A DNA stretch of 64,000 nucleotides from Streptomyces sp. LUP30 (GCF_001746365.1 NZ_MJAJ01000017.1:79794-143793), one strand, 5' to 3'. Counted from the first letter of the stretch, positions 49,173-58,020 are shown. Translations and numbers: made by a program. The notes: generated by a model from the sequence alone, not told the origin.

Positions 49173-50087
49173 TCATACGGCGTGGCCCGCCGAGCGCTCC
49201 GCGTCGCGGGCCGTCTCCGCGCCACGGGCCAGCTCCGCGAAGTCGGCCAGCATGGCGGCGCTGTCGGGCTCGCGGCCGGTGAACAGGCGGAAGGCGTCCA
49301 CAGCCTGGAAGACGGCCATGCCGCCGCCGTCCAGAGTGGCGCAGCCGACCGCGCGGGCGGCGCGCAGCAGTTCGGTCTCCAGGGGGCGGTAGACCACCTC
49401 GGCGACCCACAGGCCGGGGCGCAGCAGTCCGGCGGGGAAGGGCAGGCCGGGGTGGGCGGCCATGCCGGTGGGGGTGGCGTGGACGACGCCGTCGGCCGAC
49501 GCGAGCAGGGCGGCCAGCCGGTCCGGGGCGGCGGCCGCGGCCCGGCCGGGTCCGAAGTGGCGGTCGAGTGAGCCGGCGAGTTCCGCGGCCCGTTCGGGCA
49601 GCGCGTCCACGACCGTGACCCGCCCGGCGCCCAGGGTGAGCGTGGCGTGCGCGACGGCCGCCCCGGCGCCGCCCGCGCCCAGCTGCACCACCTGTTCCAG
49701 CGGGACGTCCGGAAGGCCGCGGGCGAAGGACGCGGCGAACCCGGTCACGTCCGTGTTGTGGCCGACGGCCCGGCCGTCCTCGAAGACGACGGTGTTGACC
49801 GCGCCGAGCGCTTCGGCCTGCGGCGACAGCGCGTCGAGGTGCTCGACGACCAGCTGCTTGCAGGGGTGCGTGATGTTGAGTCCGTCGAAGCCGAGGTCGC
49901 GGGCGGCGCGGACCAGGTCGCCCACGGACTGCGGACCGACGCCGAGCACGTCGATGTCGATGAGGCGGTACAGGCTGCGCAGCCCCTGGCGTTCGGCCTC
50001 CCGCTCGTGCAGGGCGGGGCTGAGCGACGGGCCGATGCCGGAACCGATCAGCGCGACGAGATACGAGTCCTGCGAGACGACGGCCAC
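49173..50087 (-). CDS. Shikimate/quinate dehydrogenase
   Basis: The 304-residue AroE-fold protein starts at GTG 50087 with AGGAGG. Substrate-binding SLSPALHERE and the catalytic Lys in GLNITHPCKQ come first, then GAVNTVVF, the Rossmann loop LGAGGAGAAVAHA and a late GGGMAVFQAVDAF. With the dehydratase downstream and the importer nearby it most likely oxidises shikimate or quinate in a catabolic direction. A biosynthetic AroE role cannot be excluded. A shared operator-like sequence lies just upstream. Confidence 0.88.
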   Translation of the reverse strand: MAVVSQDSYLVALIGSGIGPSLSPALHEREAERQGLRSLYRLIDIDVLGVGPQSVGDLVRAARDLGFDGLNITHPCKQLVVEHLDALSPQAEALGAVNTVVFEDGRAVGHNTDVTGFAASFARGLPDVPLEQVVQLGAGGAGAAVAHATLTLGAGRVTVVDALPERAAELAGSLDRHFGPGRAAAAAPDRLAALLASADGVVHATPTGMAAHPGLPFPAGLLRPGLWVAEVVYRPLETELLRAARAVGCATLDGGGMAVFQAVDAFRLFTGREPDSAAMLADFAELARGAETARDAERSAGHAV

Positions 50088-50109
50088 GAGGGACCTCCTG
50101 ATCGACCGG

Positions 50110-50133
50110 CTAATGTACGAACTGGTGAGTTAG
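50110..50133. promoter_or_regulatory. Candidate TetR operator upstream of shikimate dehydrogenase
   Basis: CTAATGTACGAACTGG continues to TTAG at 50133. It matches the site at 51060-51086 (read on the opposite strand) at 17 of the first 23 bases. It overlaps a possible leftward -10 (TACATT). Confidence 0.6.
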
Positions 50134-50195
50134 TCATAACACCCGGGAGCGGCTCAGGGGAAGCCCTCTCGCCCCGGCGGCCCCGGGCGGGCTTC

Positions 50196-50201
50196 TAGAA
50201 T
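50196..50201 (+). promoter_or_regulatory. -10 box of the TetR gene
   Basis: TAGAAT, a consensus-like -10 hexamer, lies 36 bp before the TetR start. No good -35 was seen. Confidence 0.35.
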
Positions 50202-50236
50202 CTCGGCACAGCACCCGCGCCGCCCGAAGGAACCCG

Positions 50237-50908
50237 ATGACCAGCGTCGACGAACCGGCACGACCCCACGGCAACGGGCGCACCCGCGACGCGGCCCGGA
50301 CCAGGGCCGAGATCCTCGACGTGGCGACCCGGGAGTTCGCCCGGGTCGGTTACGCCGGGGCCCGGGTGGACGACATCGCCGCCCGCACCAGCACCACGAA
50401 GCGGATGATCTACTACTACTTCGGCGGCAAGGACCAGTTGTTCACCGCCGTGCTGGAGCAGGCCTACGGCGTCATCCGCACCGCGGAGCAGCGGCTCGAC
50501 GTCGAGCACCTCGACCCGGTCGCAGCCATCCGCCGGCTGGCGGAGCTGACCTTCGACCACCATGAGCAGCACCCCGACTTCATCCGCCTGGTGAGCATCG
50601 AGAACATCCACGAGGCCGAACACATCGCCGCCTCGGAGAAGCTCGGGCGGATCGGGTCCCCCGCACTCGACGTGATCCGCCGCATCCTGGCGTCCGGGCA
50701 GGAGTCCGGCCTGTTCACCGCCGAGGTGGACGCCGTCGACCTGCACGCGATGATCAGCTCGTTCTGCTTCTTCCGGGTGGCCAACCGGCACACCTTCGGC
50801 GCCCTGTTCGGCCGCGACCTGGTCGATCCCGCCCAGCGCGACCACTACCGCGCCATGCTCGGCGACATGGTCATCGCCTACCTGACGGCGGAGCGCGCGA
50901 CGGACTGA
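50237..50908 (+). CDS. TetR/AcrR-family regulator of the shikimate cluster
   Basis: The 223-residue protein starts at ATG 50237 with GAAGGA upstream. The N-terminal HTH has ILDVATREFARVGYAGARVDDI (core EFARVGYAGARVDDIA) and TSTTKRMIYYYFGGKDQLF. The C-terminal ligand domain is helical with a hydrophobic pocket region (MISSFCFFRVANR). It lies between the divergent dehydrogenase-dehydratase pair and the transporter, and similar dyads lie upstream of both. It is therefore the probable ligand-responsive repressor of the cluster. Confidence 0.9.
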   Translation: MTSVDEPARPHGNGRTRDAARTRAEILDVATREFARVGYAGARVDDIAARTSTTKRMIYYYFGGKDQLFTAVLEQAYGVIRTAEQRLDVEHLDPVAAIRRLAELTFDHHEQHPDFIRLVSIENIHEAEHIAASEKLGRIGSPALDVIRRILASGQESGLFTAEVDAVDLHAMISSFCFFRVANRHTFGALFGRDLVDPAQRDHYRAMLGDMVIAYLTAERATD

Positions 50909-51017
50909 TCCTCCGGGCCGGCCCGCGGACCGTCCCCTCGACCGATGCGCCGGCCGGCGGTCCGGCGGTCCGGCCGCGGGCAGTCCCGGATGCGCGCGCG
51001 GGAATCCGTAGGACCTA

Positions 51018-51086
51018 TTGACAGCGGAGAAACATCGGCGCAACATCCCTAGCCATCCGCTAGTAACTATCCAGTGGGTTAATTAG
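51018..51086 (+). promoter_or_regulatory. Transporter promoter with TetR-like operator
   Basis: TTGACA (51018-51023), 17-bp spacer and CAACAT (51041-51046) form the promoter. The operator-like sequence at 51060-51086 (reverse strand begins CTAATTAACCCACTGG) lies just downstream of the expected start. It resembles the site before the dehydrogenase gene. Confidence 0.6.
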
Positions 51087-51187
51087 CCGGGCACGCACCC
51101 GGCGCAGCCGCCCCGCACCCCAGGGGACCGGCCCTTCTCCCCTTGCCCCACTCCACATACGTTGGAGCCCCCTCGAAGGAGCACGCC

Positions 51188-52528
51188 GTGTCCGTCCCCG
51201 CCGCACCCCCCGGTCAGCCGAAGAAAGCCGCCACGGCGGCCTGGATCGGCAGTGCCCTCGAGTACTACGACTTCTTCATCTACGGCAGCGCCGCGGCCCT
51301 GATCTTCCCGAAGGTCTTCTTCGACGAGTCCGACCCGGCGACCGCGACGCTGCTCTCCCTGGCGACGTTCGGCGTCGCCTACGCCGCCCGCCCCGTGGGC
51401 GCTCTCTTCCTCGGGCACTTCGGCGACCGCCTGGGCCGCAAGAAGATCATGGTCTTCACGCTCCTGCTGATGGGCCTGTCGACGTTCCTCATCGGCTGCC
51501 TGCCCGGCCGCGCCCAGGTCGGCTCGCTCGCCCCCGTCCTGCTGGTGCTGTGCCGTGTGCTGCAGGGCGTCTCCGCGGCCGGCGAGCAGGCCAGCGCCAA
51601 CTCCATGACACTCGAACACGCGCCGTCCGACCGGCGCGGGTTCTTCAGCAGTTTCACGCTCAGCGGCACGCAGGGCGGCCAGCTCCTCGCCACGCTCGTC
51701 TTCATCCCCATCGCGGCCCTTCCCGAGCGGCAACTGCTGTCCTGGGGCTGGCGGGTGCCCTTCTGGCTGAGCATCGCCGTCGCCGTCGTCGGCTACGTCA
51801 TCCGCCGCAAGCTGGAGGAGACCCCCGCCTTCACGGCGCAGCAGGCCGGCGGCGAGGTTCTCAGGCTGCCCCTGGCGGTGCTGCTGCGCGAACACTGGGC
51901 GGACGTCCTGCGGGTGATCGCGGGGGCGCTCGTCGCCTCGGTCAGCACCATCTTCACCGTGTGGGCGCTGGCCTACGCCACCAGTGACTCGGTCGGGATG
52001 AGCCGCTCCTCCATGCTGTGGGTGGGCGCGCTGGCCAACCTGGTCGCGCTGGCGGCCATCCCGGCATGGGCCACGCTCTCCGACCGCATCGGCCGCCGTC
52101 CGGTGTACCTGGTCGGAGCGGCCGGCAGCGCGGTCATGATGTTCGCCTACCTGTGGGCGATCTCCACCGGCTCCTACCCGCTGATCCTGGTCCTGGGCGT
52201 CCTCGCCTTCGGCGTGGTCTACAGCGCCGCCAACGGCGTGTGGCCTTCCTTCTACGGCGAGATGTTCACCACCCGCGTCCGGCTGTCCGGCATGGCGATC
52301 GGCACCCAGATCGGCTTCGCCGTGGCAGGCTTCGCGGTCACCTTCGCCGCGCAACTCGCGGGCCCGGACGGCGACGACTGGTCCTCGGTGGCCTTCTTCA
52401 CGGCGGCGCTGTGCGTGCCTCCGGTGATCGCGGCCCTGTCGGCCCGGGAGACGGCCAGGATCCCCACGGAACAGCTCGGCGAGCGCGACCTGAAGGAGAC
52501 CGCCCGGCCGGAGAGGGTGGCTGCCTGA
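51188..52528 (+). CDS. MFS transporter (metabolite:H+ symporter, shikimate-type)
   Basis: The 446-residue protein starts at GTG 51188 with GAAGGAG six bases upstream. It has twelve predicted helices and the MHS-family marks: SALEYYDFFIYGSAAAL at helix 1, GHFGDRLGRKKIM after helix 2, and RVLQGVSAAGEQASANSM (core GVSAAGEQ) at helix 4. Family members import shikimate, dicarboxylates or osmolytes by proton symport. Its location suggests uptake of shikimate or quinate for conversion to protocatechuate. Confidence 0.88.
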   Translation: MSVPAAPPGQPKKAATAAWIGSALEYYDFFIYGSAAALIFPKVFFDESDPATATLLSLATFGVAYAARPVGALFLGHFGDRLGRKKIMVFTLLLMGLSTFLIGCLPGRAQVGSLAPVLLVLCRVLQGVSAAGEQASANSMTLEHAPSDRRGFFSSFTLSGTQGGQLLATLVFIPIAALPERQLLSWGWRVPFWLSIAVAVVGYVIRRKLEETPAFTAQQAGGEVLRLPLAVLLREHWADVLRVIAGALVASVSTIFTVWALAYATSDSVGMSRSSMLWVGALANLVALAAIPAWATLSDRIGRRPVYLVGAAGSAVMMFAYLWAISTGSYPLILVLGVLAFGVVYSAANGVWPSFYGEMFTTRVRLSGMAIGTQIGFAVAGFAVTFAAQLAGPDGDDWSSVAFFTAALCVPPVIAALSARETARIPTEQLGERDLKETARPERVAA

Positions 52529-52600
52529 CCGCACGGCCGAGGAGCGGACCCCGGGCCCGAGCGGGCCTGCGCACGCCGCCCTCGCCCGGGATCCCGGACG

Positions 52601-52640
52601 CCCTTGCGGCACCGGGATCCCGGCGCGTCCGCCGCAAGGG
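52601..52640 (+). terminator. Hairpin downstream of the transporter gene
   Basis: CCCTTGCGGC (52601-52610) pairs with GCCGCAAGGG (52631-52640). The loop contains a CCGGGATCCCGG palindrome (52612-52623), itself a copy of 52586-52597. Confidence 0.55.
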
Positions 52641-52698
52641 GGCGCCCGACGGAGGCCAGGGAAGCCCGAGACCGCGGATCGCGCGTCGCCCCGAGGCG

Positions 52699-53109
52699 TC
52701 AGACGTTCGACCAGCCGCGCCGGCACAGCACCAGCCGGTATCCGTCCGGATCCTCGACGGTGACGCCCCACTCGTTCCAGTACGGGTTCGGCGATCGCAC
52801 CTGCCTGCCCCCGCTGCGCTCCAGCCGCGCCACCAGGTCGTCCGGGACCGGTCCGTCGACGTAGATCACCAGCAGGTCCTCGTCCGTCGGGCGGGGCTCC
52901 ACAGGGCGGCGCCGGTCATGGACCAGCTCCAGGTGCCAGTCGGCGTCCGGCCAGCCGAGCATCAGCAGGTCGTGCTCGCCCGGGTCCGCACCGCCCTCGG
53001 TCCGCCACAGGACGCTCAGCCCGAGCCCTTCGGCCCAGAACCGTTCCGCCACGGCCAGATCCCGGGACGGTCGGGCGAGACGGATGTGGCTGTGGCCGTT
53101 GACGGACAT
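52699..53109 (-). CDS. VOC-family (glyoxalase-like) protein
   Basis: The 136-residue protein starts at ATG 53109 with GAGGAG eight bases upstream. It has the betaalphabetabetabeta repeats of the vicinal oxygen chelate fold: SHIRLARPSRDLAVAERFW with the first metal His, then DWHLELVHD and WGVTVEDPDGYRLVLC near the end. Roles range from dioxygenases and lyases to antibiotic-binding proteins, so no reaction can be fixed. It is divergent from a TetR-MFS pair, which would fit a resistance or detoxification function. Confidence 0.8.
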   Translation of the reverse strand: MSVNGHSHIRLARPSRDLAVAERFWAEGLGLSVLWRTEGGADPGEHDLLMLGWPDADWHLELVHDRRRPVEPRPTDEDLLVIYVDGPVPDDLVARLERSGGRQVRSPNPYWNEWGVTVEDPDGYRLVLCRRGWSNV

Positions 53110-53292
53110 CGATGTTCTCCTCACGGACGGCGGGCGACGGGTGCCGCCGCAGCCTAGGGGTCGTGCGCCCGTGCGGGCATCGGCCGCGAGCCCTGGGCCT
53201 GCGGACCTACGTCGGCCGCCTCCGGACCTACGCCGTGTCTCCGGGGGGCAGGGGCGGCCCATGGTTTGCGGTCGTGGCCGCGATCGTGGCGG

Positions 53293-53329
53293 TAGACAGT
53301 GTCTACCCACGTTTGATAGACACTGTCTA
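53293..53329 (+). promoter_or_regulatory. Paired palindromic operators overlapping the TetR start
   Basis: TAGACAGTGTCTA (53293-53305) and TAGACACTGTCTA (53317-53329) are two 13-bp dyads, 24 bp centre to centre. The last base of the second is the A of the TetR ATG. The TAGACA elements could double as -35 and -10 boxes 18 bp apart, giving a leaderless, autoregulated transcript. Confidence 0.75.
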
Positions 53330-54024
53330 TGAGAGAACCGCGGTCGGAACCAGGGCGTGAAGCCGGACCCGAGAACGCAGCCGAAGGCGGACCCGAGGGC
53401 AGATCCGCACCGACGTCCGGGGCGGCGTCCACGACCGTCGGCCGCGTCGCCTCCGACGCCGATCTGCGCACCCGTCTGGTCGACGTCGGCGTGGACCTGG
53501 TGGCCCGGGAGGGCGCCGGGGCGCTGACCCTGCGCGAGATCGCCCGGCGGGCCGGCGTCTCGCACGGGGCACCCCGCCGCTACTTCCCCACCCACCTGGA
53601 ACTGCTGTCGGCCATCGCGCACCGCGGGTTCACCGACCTCGCCGCGCGCGTGGGATCGACCCGCGGCGACGGACGCACGGGCCCGCGCGGGCAGCTGACC
53701 GAACTCAGCCGCGTCTACCTGCGGTTCGCGCTGGAGAACTCCGGAATGTACGAGCTGATGTTCCGTCACGACCTGCTGGAGAGCGGTCACCTGCGACTGC
53801 GCGACACCAGCCTGCCCCTGTTCGGCGTGCTGGTGGAGCTCGTCGGTCGCGTCCGCATGGACGCCGACGCCCGTGCCGTCGCGGCCGCGCTGTGGGCGAA
53901 CCTGCACGGCATCGCCCAGCTGTGGCGTTGGGGCAGCCTTCAACTCGCCACCGGCGCCGATGACTTCGAGCCGTTGCTGCGCGCGGCTCTGGACGCTCAC
54001 CTGGGACCCGGGGACCGCCGGTGA
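53329..54024 (+). CDS. TetR/AcrR-family regulator of an MFS exporter
   Basis: Residues 1 to about 42 are a low-complexity Glu/Gly/Arg/Pro tail. The HTH follows (LRTRLVDVGVDLVAREGAG, then LREIARRAGVSHGAPRRYF). The C-terminal ligand domain is helical (RVYLRFALENSGMYELMF). No Shine-Dalgarno sequence precedes ATG 53329, which lies inside an operator-like dyad, so leaderless translation is inferred. The gene overlaps the transporter gene by four bases and is expected to repress both. Confidence 0.88.
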   Translation: MREPRSEPGREAGPENAAEGGPEGRSAPTSGAASTTVGRVASDADLRTRLVDVGVDLVAREGAGALTLREIARRAGVSHGAPRRYFPTHLELLSAIAHRGFTDLAARVGSTRGDGRTGPRGQLTELSRVYLRFALENSGMYELMFRHDLLESGHLRLRDTSLPLFGVLVELVGRVRMDADARAVAAALWANLHGIAQLWRWGSLQLATGADDFEPLLRAALDAHLGPGDRR

Positions 54025-55481
54025 ACCGTCCCCTGACGCTGGCGAGCAGTGTGGCGGGCGCGGTGATCGTCGCCCTCGACGGCACCGTGCTCACCGTCGC
54101 CCGGCCCGCCCTGCAACGCGATCTGCACGCCTCCCTCGCCCAGGCCCAGTGGACCGGCACCGGCTATCTCGTCGCGGTGGCGAGTCTGCTGGTGTTCGCC
54201 GGACGGCTGGGCGACCGTCACGGACACCGCCGCACCTTCGCCGTCGGCATGCTCGGTTTCGGGGCCGTCTCCGCGGCCCTCGCCGTGGCGCCGGGCGTGG
54301 GCTGGGTGATCGGGCTGCGGGTCGTGCAGGGTGTGTTCGGGGCGCTGTTGCAGCCGGCCACGCTGGGAATGCTCCGGGCGTCGTTCCCGCCGGAGCGGCT
54401 GCGCACGCCCATCGCCGTGCGAACGGCCGCCATCGGGGTGGCGGCGGCCGCCGGCCCCGTGGTCGGCGGGGCGCTGACCACGGAGTTCGGCTGGCGCTCG
54501 GTGTTCTGGGTCACCGTCGTGCCCGCGCTGCTGTTCGGCGCGCTCGCGCTCGCCTCCCGGGAGGAGCCCCGGCCGCCCGCCGACGGGCCGCTGGACCTGC
54601 CCGGCGCCCTGCTCCTCGCGGTGGCGCTGGCCTGTCTGGTCCACACCCTGGTCACCCTCCCCGGCGTGACCTGGTCCGCGCCCGTCGCCGTCCTCGCCGG
54701 CGTCGCCTTCGTCCGGCACGAACGCCGCACCCCGGCGCCCCTGCTGCCGCCGGCGGCGTTCGGGCACACCGGCCGGGGGAAAACCGGCTCGCGGGCGGTC
54801 GGCGCGGCGCTCGGTCTGCTCGTCGTCGCGTCGGCGGCGCTGAACGGCGCCGTCTTCGCCTGTGTCTACCTCCTCCAGGACGGCCTGGGCCTCACCCCGC
54901 TGCACAGCGCCCTGCTCAGCCTTCCGCTGGCCGTGTTCCTGGTGGCCGCCGCCCCCTCCGCCGCGGTCCTGCTGCGCCGGGCCGGGGCGCGCGCCACCCT
55001 CACCGGGGCGACCACCGTCCTGGCCGTCGGTCTCCTCGTCCTCGCCGGCGCTTCGGCGCCGGGCGTCTTCTGCGCAGGATTCGCCCTGGTGGGCGCCGGA
55101 TTCGGCGCGACGATGGTGGCGGCCACCCATGTCGTCGTACGGGAGGCGTCCGCCGAGTCGGCCGGGGTGGCGGGCGGGCTGCAGCAGACGGCGATGAACG
55201 TGGGGCCGGCGCTCGGCGTCGCGACGGCGACCGTGCTCATGGACCTCGGGGCGCCGCGCTCCCCCCTGCTGGCGCTGGCGTGCGCGACCGCGGCCGCTCC
55301 GGCGCTCTGCCGGGCGCTGCCCAGCCGTCCACGCCCCGCCCCTGCCACGCGTCCGACCGGCTGCCCCGCTGGTCACCCGGCTGAGGGAAGCGACGCAACG
55401 CACAAGGATCACGGTGCCGAAAGGGGTCCGCACGCGCGTTCCCTGCGCGACGATGAGGTCGGAGGCCGTCCCGGCGGGTAG
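54021..55481 (+). CDS. MFS efflux transporter (DHA2/EmrB type)
   Basis: The 486-residue protein starts at GTG 54021 (GTGA overlap). It has many membrane helices, with the drug-exporter marks VALDGTVLTVARPAL in helix 1, GRLGDRHGHRRTFAVG between helices 2 and 3, and GPVVGGALTTEFGWRSVFW (core GPVVGGAL, motif C) at helix 5. The last ~60 residues are a polar tail. It likely exports a toxic compound or natural product with proton antiport, under the adjacent TetR. Substrate unknown. Confidence 0.88.
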   Translation: MNRPLTLASSVAGAVIVALDGTVLTVARPALQRDLHASLAQAQWTGTGYLVAVASLLVFAGRLGDRHGHRRTFAVGMLGFGAVSAALAVAPGVGWVIGLRVVQGVFGALLQPATLGMLRASFPPERLRTPIAVRTAAIGVAAAAGPVVGGALTTEFGWRSVFWVTVVPALLFGALALASREEPRPPADGPLDLPGALLLAVALACLVHTLVTLPGVTWSAPVAVLAGVAFVRHERRTPAPLLPPAAFGHTGRGKTGSRAVGAALGLLVVASAALNGAVFACVYLLQDGLGLTPLHSALLSLPLAVFLVAAAPSAAVLLRRAGARATLTGATTVLAVGLLVLAGASAPGVFCAGFALVGAGFGATMVAATHVVVREASAESAGVAGGLQQTAMNVGPALGVATATVLMDLGAPRSPLLALACATAAAPALCRALPSRPRPAPATRPTGCPAGHPAEGSDATHKDHGAERGPHARSLRDDEVGGRPGG

Positions 55482-55521
55482 GCCGGGACCGCGCCTTGAT
55501 CGAACGCACCGGAGGAGAACG

Positions 55522-56751
55522 ATGGCACTGCTGCGACAAGAGGTCGACCCGAGCGAGGTCGGGCTGGACGGGAAGGCCCTGGACCGCCTCGACCAGCACC
55601 TCGCCCACCGTGTCGACGAAGGGCGTCTGCCCGGGTTCCTCTTGGCCGTCTCGCGTGGCGGCCGGGTCGCGCACCTCGCCACGCACGGGCATCGCGACAT
55701 CGCCGCCGGGCTGCCCGTCGAGGCCGACACCCTGTACCGGATCTACTCCATGACCAAGCCGGTGACCTCGGTCGCCGCGCTGATACTGATGGAGGAAGGC
55801 CGGCTGGGGCTCGACGACCCCGTCGCCGACCATCTGCCGGCCTTCGCCGACCAGCGCGTGTACACCGGCGGTTCGGGCGCAGGCCTGTCCACCCGCCCGG
55901 TCGAGCAGCCCCTGCTGGTACGGCATCTGATGACCCACACCGCGGGCCTGACCTTCGCGTTCTACCACTGTCACCCGGTCGACGCCCTGTACCGCGAGGC
56001 CGGACTGGACTCGGCGGTGCTGCCGGGCTCGGACCTCGCGGGCACCGTGGAGGCGTACGCGCGGCTGCCGCTGCAGTTCGAGCCGGGCACCCAGTGGAAC
56101 TACTCGGTGGCCACGAACGTCCTGGGCCGCGTCATCGAGGTGGTCTCCGGGCGGCCGCTGGACGAGTTCCTCGCCGAGCGCGTCTTCCGCCCGCTCGGCA
56201 TGCCCGACGCCGGTTTCCAGGTCACCGACGAACAGGCGGGCCGCCTGGCGGAGTTGTACGGGGACGCCGACGGCGGCGGCATCGAGCCGATCGCGGGTCT
56301 GCCCCTGTTCGGCCGTCCCCGGTTCCTGTCGGGCAGCGGCGGCATGGTGGCGACCGCCTACGACGTCCACCGGTTCAGCGAACTGCTGAGGCGGGGCGGC
56401 GAACTCGACGGCGTGCGCCTGCTCGCGCCCGCGACGGTCGACCTGATGACCCGCAACCACCTGCCCGGCGGGGCCGACCTGCGGGCCTTCGGCAGCCGTC
56501 CGGCCCACGACGAGCCGGGCAACGACGGCGTCGGCTTCGGGCTCGGGGTCTCGGTGGTGGTCGACCCGAGCCGCACCCAGGCCCCTTCCGGGCTCGGCAC
56601 GTTCGGCTGGAGCGGCGTGGCCACCACGACCTTCTGGGTCGACCCGGCCCACGACGTGTCCGTCCAGTTCCTGACCCAGCTGCGACCGCGGAGGTCGCTG
56701 AAGCTCTACCCCGACCTCAAGCGCCTGGTCCACGAGGCGATCACGGGCTGA
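55522..56751 (+). CDS. Serine hydrolase (class C beta-lactamase / esterase fold)
   Basis: The 409-residue protein starts at ATG 55522 with GGAGGAG. The penicillin-binding fold is marked by the nucleophile motif SMTK in YRIYSMTKPVTSVAAL, the second motif YSV in WNYSVATNVLGRVIE, and a late GWSGVATTTFWVDP that replaces the KTG triad strand. No signal peptide is seen, so it is cytosolic or surface-released otherwise. Family members are esterases, peptidases or beta-lactamases. It is 40 bp after the exporter gene and might detoxify the same compound. Confidence 0.87.
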   Translation: MALLRQEVDPSEVGLDGKALDRLDQHLAHRVDEGRLPGFLLAVSRGGRVAHLATHGHRDIAAGLPVEADTLYRIYSMTKPVTSVAALILMEEGRLGLDDPVADHLPAFADQRVYTGGSGAGLSTRPVEQPLLVRHLMTHTAGLTFAFYHCHPVDALYREAGLDSAVLPGSDLAGTVEAYARLPLQFEPGTQWNYSVATNVLGRVIEVVSGRPLDEFLAERVFRPLGMPDAGFQVTDEQAGRLAELYGDADGGGIEPIAGLPLFGRPRFLSGSGGMVATAYDVHRFSELLRRGGELDGVRLLAPATVDLMTRNHLPGGADLRAFGSRPAHDEPGNDGVGFGLGVSVVVDPSRTQAPSGLGTFGWSGVATTTFWVDPAHDVSVQFLTQLRPRRSLKLYPDLKRLVHEAITG

Positions 56752-56780
56752 CCGCGCCGGGACCTCCGCGGCGGCGGCGC

Positions 56781-56796
56781 CGTCCCGCACGGGACG
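56781..56796. terminator. Short dyad between convergent genes
   Basis: CGTCCCG-CA-CGGGACG lies between the serine hydrolase and the saccharopine reductase-like gene. The two-base loop is tight, so its function as a terminator is tentative. Confidence 0.35.
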
Positions 56797-56856
56797 TCCC
56801 CGCCTCCGGAGCCCCGCGGTGGCCGCACTGCGCACGCCCCCGGTCTGCGCGCCGTC

Positions 56857-58020
56857 TCAGTCCCCGACGCGCAACGCGAAGTCCAGTCCCCCGGCACGCA
56901 GTTCGTCCAGCCATCGCTCGGAACGGGCGGCCGTCCCGGCCGCCCTGACCAGCCCCGGCGGCAGGGAACCGTCGAGGATGTGCCGGACGCCGAGCGCCAG
57001 CGGGCGGGAGACGCAGCGCGCCATCGCACTCTCGGCCTCGTCGCCCTCCAGGTCCAGGAGGTAGCCGCCGGACCACGAGCCGCCGCCGGCGCCCGGGTCC
57101 GCGCGCACCTCCAGCGACACGGCCAGGACCACGCGGTCGCGATCGGCGGCCGTGGTCGGATGGGCGGCCGCCAGCTCCCCGGCCAGCGCGGCGATCCGGG
57201 CGTCGTCCCCGGCCCTCAGCTCGGCGAACACGGCATCCCAGGCGCGCAGCCAGCCGTCCACGCGCAGCGTCCCGCGCACGAAGGTGAGCGGCCGCCAGGC
57301 CCGGGGCAGTGCGTACTGCTCGATGAACGGGAGGCTGTCGCGGTTGGGGTAGGCCTCGAACCTCTCGTCGCCGACGAGGTGCCCGCGGGTGGCCTCCCAG
57401 GGCCGCGCGACGACGGTCTCGACGCCGTCCTCGACGTAACGCGCGGGCGTGCGCAGGGCGTTGAGGACTCCGAGCGGCGCCCAGCTGAAGCGGTACCTGA
57501 AGTCGTCGGGGACGGCGGGGACGCCTCCGCAGTAGGAGGTGAGGCGGTACGAGGCCGGAGTGTCGTCCCCGATCGCCCTGCGGGCGCGGTCGACGAGGCT
57601 GTGCGCGAAGAGATGGTCCACGCCCGGGTCGAGTCCGGCCTCGGTGAGGACGACCAGCCCGGCCGCGGCGGCCGCGGGCGCCTGTTCGCGAACCGCGTCG
57701 GAGACATAGCTGGAGCACGCGAAGTGGGCCCGGCCGGCCACGCACACCGCCGACAGCGGGGCATGGTCGGACGCGGGCAGCATCGACACCACGACGTCCC
57801 CCGGCGAGAGTTCGGCGGCGAGCGCGTCCGGGGTGTAGGCGCGTGGCTCGGCGCGTCCGGTCAGGCCCAGCCGGTCGAGGGCCCCGGCCGCCCGGTCCGC
57901 CGTGCGGTGCCACAGGCGTACGTGCTCGCCGTGCTCGCACAGGGCGGCCAGGCCGCTGCCCGTGGAGAGACCGGCGCCGACCCAGTGGACGGCGCCGGAG
58001 GCGGGCACGGTCTCAGACAC
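56857..58020 (-). CDS. Saccharopine dehydrogenase family protein (LYS9-like)
   Basis: The 387-residue protein starts at GTG 58020, overlapping the previous gene by eight bases. An N-terminal Rossmann loop (WVGAGLSTGSGLAAL) and the family phrases VVVSMLPASDHAPL, FACSSYVSDAV, LTEAGLDPGVDHLFAH and SYCGGVPAVPDDFRYRFSW (core SYCGGVPA) match saccharopine reductases. Those interconvert saccharopine with glutamate and aminoadipate semialdehyde using NAD(P). It is the third gene in the operon behind the FAD enzyme and the LYS1-like enzyme. Confidence 0.87.
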   Translation of the reverse strand: MSETVPASGAVHWVGAGLSTGSGLAALCEHGEHVRLWHRTADRAAGALDRLGLTGRAEPRAYTPDALAAELSPGDVVVSMLPASDHAPLSAVCVAGRAHFACSSYVSDAVREQAPAAAAAGLVVLTEAGLDPGVDHLFAHSLVDRARRAIGDDTPASYRLTSYCGGVPAVPDDFRYRFSWAPLGVLNALRTPARYVEDGVETVVARPWEATRGHLVGDERFEAYPNRDSLPFIEQYALPRAWRPLTFVRGTLRVDGWLRAWDAVFAELRAGDDARIAALAGELAAAHPTTAADRDRVVLAVSLEVRADPGAGGGSWSGGYLLDLEGDEAESAMARCVSRPLALGVRHILDGSLPPGLVRAAGTAARSERWLDELRAGGLDFALRVGD

